Source: Candidatus Saccharimonadota bacterium
GTDB lineage: Bacteria; Patescibacteriota; Saccharimonadia; Saccharimonadales; Saccharimonadaceae
Direction of reading: 5' to 3'
Assembly: GCA_009777365.1 (NCBI GenBank)
Contig: WRLZ01000008.1
Coordinates: forward strand, 1 to 14,546
DNA length: 14,546 nucleotides
Each line of letters opens with the position of its first letter. Positions within the stretch are counted from its first letter, which is position 1. Of the stretch, positions 10,433-14,546 are shown in pieces. The position numbers and the translations under genes were made by a program. A model generated the notes under the pieces. That model worked only from the letters and a program-made list of their open reading frames with translations, had not been told where the DNA came from and did not search any database.

Positions 10433-13123
10433 CTAGCCCTCTCCTAGGTAGGAGCAAAGTTTTTCCGCCATGGATTTTTTCTCGGATAGGGTCTTTTCGG
10501 TTTCTTTGACTAATTCTTTGGGGGCTTTATCGACGTAGTTGGGGTTGATGAGGCGACGTTCGAGGCCGGCGATTTCTTGCTCGAGGATGGAGAGGCGCGT
10601 GCGGACGCCGCTCAAGTAATCTTCCTTGACATTGGCTGGAACTTCGAGCCAGGCTTCTCTGCCCTCAACGACGATCGGGAGGATTTCCTTGCGGCGCCCT
10701 TCAAGGATAGCGTCGGTGAAACTAATTTCATGAACGTGTGATAATTTTTGTATCAATTTTTCATTGGTTTTTAGGAGTTCGTCTTGGCCGTATAATAATT
10801 TGTACTTACCTTTTGGTAGATCATTGAGGATGCGGCGGGTTTCGATGATGAAATCTTGGAGGCGCTCGAACCCGATGGTGGAGATTTCGGCGACGGAAGC
10901 GCGAGCTATGATGAAGTCCTTTTCGTTCCACTTTTCGCTAGCTAGGATGCCGTCCGTCCATGGAAGTACTTGCCAGATGGCTTCGGTGGCAAAAGGGATG
11001 AAAGGATGGGCGAGCTTTAGGACGTATTCAAGAACCCAAGCGAGGAGGTCGTTGTTTTCGTACATTTTCTCGGACTCGAGGAACCAGTCGGCGACGTCAC
11101 CCCAGATGAGGCCATAGAGGACTTCGGCAGCCTCGGCAAAGCGGTACTCGTCAAGGAGTTTGTCAATATTGATTTTGGTCATGAGGCATTTTGCAACAAT
11201 CCAGTGCTCGATAGGCTCGTTTAGGGCGACCTTGCCAGAGCCGCGCTCTTTGTCGGTAGCGAAGCCGTCGTAGCGGATATAGTTTTCGCCAACGAGATTG
11301 ATGGTGAGGCGTGACATGTTCCAGAGTTTGTTGCAGAGGTTGCGACCAGCAACGACTTTGTCGGTGCCGAAGGCTTGAGATTGCCCTGCGCTTCGAGAAG
11401 CAACTAGGCCCATGCGGAGAGCGTCGGAGCCGTATTTGGCGACAGTTTCCATTGGGTTGACAACGTTGCCCTTGGATTTGGACATTTTTTGGCCCTTTTC
11501 ATCAAGTACCATGCCGTGGAGATAGACTTCGTCGAATGGGACTTCGTCTGTCATGTAAAGAGAGAGCATGATCATGCGGGAAACCCAGGGGAAAAGGATG
11601 TCGCCACCGGTTTCCATGACGGAGATGGGCGTGTAGCCATCTGGCATAACACAGATTGGAAGCTGACCGCTGGAGAACCATGTGTCGAAAACGTCTTCGT
11701 CGCGATAATAGACTATACCGCCCTGCTCTATTTGGGCCTGGTCTGTATTAGCATTGAAAATCCATTCGCCCTCTTCACTCCTATAGGCTGGGATGGGAAT
11801 ACCCCAGGGGATTTGGCGGCTGAGGTTCCAGTCGCGGAGGTTTTCGAGATAATTGCAGAGGACGGTGGCCTTGCTTTCGGGGTAGAACTTGATGCGGCCA
11901 GATTTGATAACTTCTATGGCGCGCTTGGCTAGGGGTCGCATGTTGATGAACCATTGCTCCTTGAGGAGCGGCTGGATGGGCAGGCCGGATTTGTAATCAT
12001 AGCCGACGGTGTGGACGATTTTGCGCTTCTCGACGATTCGGCCTTCGTTTTCTAGGTCCTTTAGGATTTTCTGGCGGGCTTTTTCTACTGTTAGGCCTGC
12101 AAAGTCTTGGCCCGCTTCGGGGGTCATGAGGCCGTCGTAACCGATGACTGTGATCCTGGGAAGGTCGTGGCGATTGCCGACTTCAAAGTCGTTGGGGTCG
12201 TGGGCGGGGGTGATTTTGACGGCGCCAGTGCCGTAGGTTGGGTCGGCATATTCGTCGGCGATGATTGGAATTTCGCGGCCGACAAGCGGAACGATGGCAG
12301 ACGCGCCGATTAGGTCTCGATAGCGAGAGTCTTCGGGGGAAACGGCAACGGCGGTATCGCCGAGGATGGTTTCGGGGCGGGTGGTAGAAACGACGATTTT
12401 TTGATCTGTGCCCTTAATATCATAGGCGACATCCCAGAGAAAGCCCTTCTCTTCTTTGTAGTCTACTTCAATATCGGCGTAGCCAGTTTGGTATTTGGTG
12501 CTATAGTTGACAATTCGTTCGCCGCGATAGATGAGGCCGTCTTGCCACATTTTGTGGAAGGTTTCGTAAACTTGATCCCTAATATTGGCATCAAGGGTGT
12601 AGAATTGGCTATCCCAGTCGGCGCCGATACCGCTGGCGCGCATTTGGAGCTCGATATTGCTTTTGTGCTCTTCGACGAAGTCCCAGGTCATTTTGTAAAG
12701 GGTGTCGCGGTCATAATCAAAGCGGCTTTTGCCCTGTTCGTTTAGTTTTCGCTCAAAGACAACCCAGGTTTCTAGGCCAGCATGGTCGAGGCCGGGGATG
12801 TATGATGTCGGAACGCCGTTGCTTCGCTTCCAGCGGCAAAGGATGTCCTGGAGGCTGACGGCGAGGGAGTGTCCGATGTGCATGTTGCCGTTGGCGTTTA
12901 GGGGTGGCATGAGGATGCTGAAATGGTGGTCGTTTTGGAAATTGCTTAGTCGCTGTCGATCGCTGAGCTTTTGCTCTTCTTTTGCTCCTTCTGGGGTTTC
13001 GGCGCTGACTTTGTTCGTGGAGAAAGATTTTGGTGTGGCGAAGACTTTGCCCTGTTCCCAGAGTTGGTAGACGGTTGGCTCGAAATTTTGTGGCTCGTAG
13101 GCTTTGGATAGTTTTTTGCTCAT
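10433..13123 (-). CDS. valS: Valyl-tRNA synthetase
   Basis: ValRS charges tRNA-Val. The 896-residue class I enzyme has the HIGH motif at 82-85 (NGNMHIGHSL), the editing domain with STTRPETILGDTAVAV at about 245-260, DTWFSSGQLP at about 480, the KMSKS motif at about 546 (GQKMSKSKGNV) and a C-terminal coiled coil (RTRLSILEQEIAGLERR, KELVKETEKTLSEKK) that contacts tRNA. The segment before HIGH is PPLNANGN where most ValRS have PPPNVTG, and residues about 33-64 are a hydrophilic stretch (SFSTNKVSAETPEGAKEE and on) not expected between the first two conserved blocks. There is no Shine-Dalgarno; the -10 box is nine bases before the ATG, implying a near-leaderless mRNA. ung follows in the same operon. 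Confidence 0.96.
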   Translation of the reverse strand: MSKKLSKAYEPQNFEPTVYQLWEQGKVFATPKSFSTNKVSAETPEGAKEEQKLSDRQRLSNFQNDHHFSILMPPLNANGNMHIGHSLAVSLQDILCRWKRSNGVPTSYIPGLDHAGLETWVVFERKLNEQGKSRFDYDRDTLYKMTWDFVEEHKSNIELQMRASGIGADWDSQFYTLDANIRDQVYETFHKMWQDGLIYRGERIVNYSTKYQTGYADIEVDYKEEKGFLWDVAYDIKGTDQKIVVSTTRPETILGDTAVAVSPEDSRYRDLIGASAIVPLVGREIPIIADEYADPTYGTGAVKITPAHDPNDFEVGNRHDLPRITVIGYDGLMTPEAGQDFAGLTVEKARQKILKDLENEGRIVEKRKIVHTVGYDYKSGLPIQPLLKEQWFINMRPLAKRAIEVIKSGRIKFYPESKATVLCNYLENLRDWNLSRQIPWGIPIPAYRSEEGEWIFNANTDQAQIEQGGIVYYRDEDVFDTWFSSGQLPICVMPDGYTPISVMETGGDILFPWVSRMIMLSLYMTDEVPFDEVYLHGMVLDEKGQKMSKSKGNVVNPMETVAKYGSDALRMGLVASRSAGQSQAFGTDKVVAGRNLCNKLWNMSRLTINLVGENYIRYDGFATDKERGSGKVALNEPIEHWIVAKCLMTKINIDKLLDEYRFAEAAEVLYGLIWGDVADWFLESEKMYENNDLLAWVLEYVLKLAHPFIPFATEAIWQVLPWTDGILASEKWNEKDFIIARASVAEISTIGFERLQDFIIETRRILNDLPKGKYKLLYGQDELLKTNEKLIQKLSHVHEISFTDAILEGRRKEILPIVVEGREAWLEVPANVKEDYLSGVRTRLSILEQEIAGLERRLINPNYVDKAPKELVKETEKTLSEKKSMAEKLCSYLGEG

Positions 13124-13132
13124 AGTAGTTTA

Positions 13133-13161
13133 AGTGTATACTCGAATCCGTTCTTTGTCAA
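13133..13161 (-). promoter_or_regulatory. Promoter of valS-ung, near-leaderless
   Basis: TTGACA (13161-13156) and TACACT (13138-13133) are 17 bases apart on the (-) strand. The ATG at 13123 lies nine bases after the -10 box. The -35 box is the outer end of the left arm of the inverted-repeat element at 13156-13302. Confidence 0.7.
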
Positions 13162-13302
13162 GATCTACCTGACGATTTCTTCCGTCGATACGGGTCAGAG
13201 GACCATCTGTCGTTACAGATGGTCCGTCTTGACCGCTGTCTGTGCCCTATCGTCATAGGCGCACAGACATCTCCGGAGTGAAATATCAGGTAGATCTTGA
13301 CA
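13156..13302. repeat. 147-bp element with 17-bp terminal inverted repeats and internal hairpins
   Basis: The ends 13156-13172 and 13286-13302 are perfect 17-bp inverted repeats. Inside are CCGT/ACGG (13182-13193), a perfect 11-bp hairpin GGACCATCTGT/ACAGATGGTCC (13200-13225, extendable outward with two bulges) and a 13-bp hairpin with one bulge, 13238-13250 with 13255-13268. Both tips carry outward-facing TTGACA, which act as -35 boxes for valS on the left and for a (+) promoter on the right. The shape would suit a MITE, a multi-branched RNA, or a cruciform regulatory site. No transposase and no convincing target-site duplication are seen. Confidence 0.85.
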
Positions 13303-13325
13303 TTGTTGCTCTGCTTTGTTAAAGT
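13297..13325 (+). promoter_or_regulatory. Upstream (+) promoter P1 in front of the 28-bp repeat, copy 2
   Basis: TTGACA (13297-13302), perfect, and TAAAGT (13320-13325), four of six, are 17 bases apart. The -35 box lies in the right terminal repeat of the 147-bp element. The 28-bp repeat begins nine bases after the -10 box, the same distance as at copy 1. Confidence 0.5.
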
Positions 13326-13334
13326 GGATATGAG

Positions 13335-13362
13335 CCCTGAAACGAGTGGGTGGGGGTTGGGT
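13335..13362 (+). repeat. 28-bp G-rich leader repeat, copy 2
   Basis: Identical to 4906-4933. Here a further GGG follows (to 13367), giving four runs of three or more G within 20 bases, a complete G-quadruplex motif on the (+) strand. Confidence 0.9.
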
Positions 13363-13387
13363 ATGGGTTGGTGAGATGTTGGGGTGT

Positions 13388-13461
13388 GTAGTATTTAGTA
13401 ATATCCAGTAGTATTTAATAATATTGGTGATTATTTGGTGAGATTATATTGAGATTATATT
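13388..13461 (+). repeat. AT-rich direct repeats before the promoter of the gene at 13548
   Basis: Two 17-bp units starting GTAGTATTTA (13388-13404 and 13408-13424) differ at one base and are 20 bases, about two helical turns, apart. Two identical tandem 11-bp units GAGATTATATT follow at 13440-13450 and 13451-13461, just before the -35 box. The spacing suits a protein bound on one DNA face; that is inference. Confidence 0.7.
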
Positions 13462-13468
13462 TTTGTCA

Positions 13469-13498
13469 TTGACTTTTTGGAGTTGGTTATGGTATATT
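13469..13498 (+). promoter_or_regulatory. Second (+) promoter P2 of the gene at 13548
   Basis: TTGACT (13469-13474) and TATATT (13493-13498) are 18 bases apart. The -35 context ATTGACTTTT is the same as in the P2 promoter at 4946. The predicted start near 13505 gives a leader of about 43 bases with a full Shine-Dalgarno. Confidence 0.6.
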
Positions 13499-13547
13499 TT
13501 GGGTATTAGGGTCGATAGGCCTGAGAACATCCAAGGAGGTGGTACTA

Positions 13548-13880
13548 GTGAAAAAGGAGAAAGGGACGGAGCAGCAGAGGTTGAGATATATCCAGTTGAT
13601 AGAGCAGAACTTTGACGAAAATGCCGGGAAAATAATGCGCGTACAGATGACGTACTTTTTGGATAATATTGTAGGAGATGATAACGAGAATCCCGGTATT
13701 GATGGGAGACTAGCGATCTTTTGCAAAATTGTACATTTAGATACAGAGAGCTGGGGAATGCAAGATGGCGTGAGAGCGACTCAGGATGATCTCGGAGAAC
13801 TGCTTAGCCACTTACTGTTGGATGCTGTGATAGGGTACCCTTTATGTAATGCAGATGGGAACATAGTGTCTATACAGTAG
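13548..13880 (+). CDS. Hypothetical soluble protein, 110 residues
   Basis: The protein is not recognised. It begins VKKEKGTEQQRLRYIQLIEQ and is mostly helical and acidic in the middle (FDENAGKIMRVQMTYFLDN, then VGDDNENPGIDGR), ending in LLSHLLLDAVIGYPLCN. No membrane segment, metal motif or helix-turn-helix is evident. The start is GTG at 13548: AGGAGG at 13534-13539 is eight bases upstream and is the strongest Shine-Dalgarno in the window. An in-frame GTG at 13539 overlaps that sequence and is therefore unlikely. The gene has a long regulatory region of its own with P1, the 28-bp repeat, direct repeats and P2, so expression is probably controlled. It faces the zinc-binding gene, and the hairpin at 13942-13963 lies between them. 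Confidence 0.7.
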   Translation: MKKEKGTEQQRLRYIQLIEQNFDENAGKIMRVQMTYFLDNIVGDDNENPGIDGRLAIFCKIVHLDTESWGMQDGVRATQDDLGELLSHLLLDAVIGYPLCNADGNIVSIQ

Positions 13881-13941
13881 TAGAGAGGTTATTGGGATAT
13901 GGTAACTGCCGAGCTGGGACGGACCCTCCTTAGCTAATAAA

Positions 13942-13963
13942 GGACGGAGCTTACGCTCCGCCC
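13942..13963 (-). terminator. Intrinsic terminator of the zinc-binding gene
   Basis: On the (-) strand GGGCGGAGC (13963-13955) pairs with GCTCCGTCC (13950-13942) around a 4-base loop, with one G-U pair that is an A-C mismatch on the (+) strand. TTTATT follows. It lies 15 bases after the stop and may also slow transcription from the opposite gene. Confidence 0.75.
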
Positions 13964-13978
13964 TTCGCCTAGTATGGA

Positions 13979-14194
13979 TTATCTGGAGGAGATGTGCCAG
14001 CCGGAGGTGAATGGGCACTTGTAGACTTTGAGTTCTTGGCTGTCGAAGCTAAGAACTTCGCCAGTAGTAGCTGCGGAGAGTGCGTCGCGTTCGCTGGGGT
14101 AGAGATTTTTGCCGCAGAAGCGGCAGGTCTTGAAACGAGAGGCTGTGGTGGTCTCGTCGTATTTTGGTATGTATCGTTTTGGGTTTGGTTTCAT
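13979..14194 (-). CDS. Small zinc-binding protein, function unknown
   Basis: The 71-residue protein has a basic N-terminus (MKPNPKRYIPKYDE), then CRFCGK with Cys24 and Cys27, and near the end YKCPFTSGWHIS with Cys60 and His67. The four residues form a likely C-x2-C...C-x6-H zinc site, similar to short zinc ribbons or treble clefs found in nucleic-acid-binding proteins. The closing phrase CPFTSGWHIS resembles the CxxCxxWHI/WHLTS ends of small bacterial zinc-ribbon proteins. No Shine-Dalgarno is present; a perfect promoter places the -10 box six bases before the ATG, so it is leaderless. It is followed by its own terminator. It is probably monocistronic. Confidence 0.75.
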   Translation of the reverse strand: MKPNPKRYIPKYDETTTASRFKTCRFCGKNLYPSERDALSAATTGEVLSFDSQELKVYKCPFTSGWHISSR

Positions 14195-14200
14195 TTTTGT

Positions 14201-14229
14201 ATTATATCCTAAATTGAAGCTTTTGTCAA
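14201..14229 (-). promoter_or_regulatory. Perfect consensus promoter of the zinc-binding gene, leaderless
   Basis: TTGACA (14229-14224) and TATAAT (14206-14201) are 17 bases apart on the (-) strand, both perfect. The ATG at 14194 starts after exactly six bases, the same geometry as padR. Confidence 0.88.
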
Positions 14230-14234
14230 GTGTA

Positions 14235-14294
14235 TCAGTAGTTGTGTGGTGCTGTATCTTTGTGTTGGGTATGTTGATTGGGGTGGTGTTTCAC
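14235..14294 (-). CDS. Possible 19-residue histidine-rich micropeptide
   Basis: A GTG at 14294 opens a 19-residue frame with five histidines (VKHHPNQHTQHKDTAPHNY) that ends just before the promoter of the zinc-binding gene. The only reason to list it is that a good promoter upstream has its -10 box exactly six bases before the GTG, the spacing used by the leaderless genes here. The frame is short enough to occur by chance, and the promoter might instead make an untranslated RNA. Confidence 0.25.
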   Translation of the reverse strand: MKHHPNQHTQHKDTAPHNY

Positions 14295-14300
14295 GAGGAA

Positions 14301-14329
14301 ATGATAGCAGAAGATGGGGCGGGTGTCAA
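14301..14329 (-). promoter_or_regulatory. Second upstream (-) promoter before the zinc-binding gene
   Basis: TTGACA (14329-14324), perfect, and TATCAT (14306-14301), five of six, are 17 bases apart on the (-) strand. Its transcript would run through the micropeptide frame into the zinc-binding gene. Confidence 0.6.
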
Positions 14330-14358
14330 TGGGTGGCGCAAAAAAAAGGCCTAGCTGA

Positions 14359-14377
14359 CTTCCTGCGAAGCAGGAAG
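14359..14377. other. Hairpin in the 14195-14409 intergenic region
   Basis: CTTCCTGC (14359-14366) and GCAGGAAG (14370-14377) form a perfect 8-bp stem with loop GAA. On the (-) strand a run of eight T follows about ten bases after the stem, so it is at best a loose terminator for a (-) transcript entering from the right. Confidence 0.45.
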
Positions 14378-14409
14378 GTTTATCTGTCTTGCTACAGTAT
14401 GGGGGTGTA

Positions 14410-14546
14410 ATGGGGTTGTGTGGTAGTGGCTTCTCCAACCTATCGGCTATGTTTAGTGCAGATGCCCTCAGCTACATACCATACTTTGATGCCTATCCGA
14501 ATCCATCTCTGACCAATAATGTATCTGACATCACCAACGGCAATTA
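14410..14546 (+). CDS. Open frame running off the window, possibly a surface-protein fragment
   Basis: An ATG at 14410 opens a frame of 45 visible residues: MGLCGSGFSNLSAMFSADAL, then SYIPYFDAYPNPSLTNNVSD and so on, without a stop before the window ends. No Shine-Dalgarno is seen. TGCTACAGT (14390-14398) could be an extended -10 box 11 bases before the ATG. The frame is open upstream to 14359 as well, and there is no signal peptide, so this may be the middle of a decayed gene. The asparagine-, serine- and tyrosine-rich composition resembles extracellular proteins. The family is not recognised. Confidence 0.35.
   Translation, partial: MGLCGSGFSNLSAMFSADALSYIPYFDAYPNPSLTNNVSDITNGN

Noticed and set aside
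1..14546. Recoding of TGA (genetic code 25)
   Set aside because: The real genes have normal lengths with TGA unused inside them, which fits Saccharibacteria rather than the code-25 lineages.

Overview
This window looks like a chromosomal segment of a reduced-genome bacterium of the Candidate Phyla Radiation, most likely a Saccharibacterium (TM7). That is an inference from gene content: compact housekeeping genes, a PadR/PspC pair, a winged-helix protein with a nucleotidyltransferase-like tail, and a truncated-looking UlaG-type lactamase-fold protein. No 16S rRNA is present to settle it. Standard stop codons fit all genes, including TGA as a stop. There is no CRISPR array, intact transposase or phage module.

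Layout. 1-985 (+): the end of infC, then rpmI and rplT, closed by a terminator that probably also serves the opposite strand. 985-1541 (-): the RNase P RNA gene with a perfect consensus promoter, and behind it a candidate 101-nt structured RNA with its own promoter. 1554-4865 (-): M50 protease, rpmB (L28), a lactamase-fold protein, a winged-helix regulator and miaA. 4866-6501 (+): a small membrane protein, alanine racemase and tRNA-Gln(UUG). 6530-9007 (-): pspC-like gene, padR and an unrecognised 281-residue protein. 9026-9742 has no intact gene; it holds a large hairpin, the remnant of a surface-protein C-terminus, and a consensus promoter driving what looks like a structured non-coding RNA. 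9743-13123 (-): ung and valS. 13124-13547 is a dense regulatory region. 13548-13880 (+): an unknown gene. 13979-14194 (-): a small zinc-binding protein. From 14410 (+): the start or fragment of an open frame that runs off the window.

The most striking feature is promoter architecture. Several genes (padR, the zinc-binding gene, miaA, alr) have a -10 box exactly six bases before the start codon and no Shine-Dalgarno, so their mRNAs should be leaderless; valS and the small membrane-protein gene have nine bases. Genes inside operons or with longer leaders (rpmI, rplT, rpmB, the lactamase-fold gene, the unknown gene at 13548) do carry Shine-Dalgarno sequences. Two translation-initiation modes therefore appear side by side. 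This rule corrects the padR start from 8079 to 8061.

Second, two unrelated (+) genes, at 4984 and 13548, are preceded by the same arrangement: a promoter, nine bases, an identical 28-bp G-rich sequence, then a second promoter. Third, two large inverted repeats (9087-9152 and 13156-13302) carry outward-facing -35 hexamers in both arms, and each supplies the -35 box of the neighbouring (-) gene. Fourth, an identical 43-bp hairpin-forming sequence occurs in the rpmB leader and inside the 3' end of padR, just before pspC. The best candidates for something undescribed are the RNA at 9410-9655 and the 28-bp leader element.
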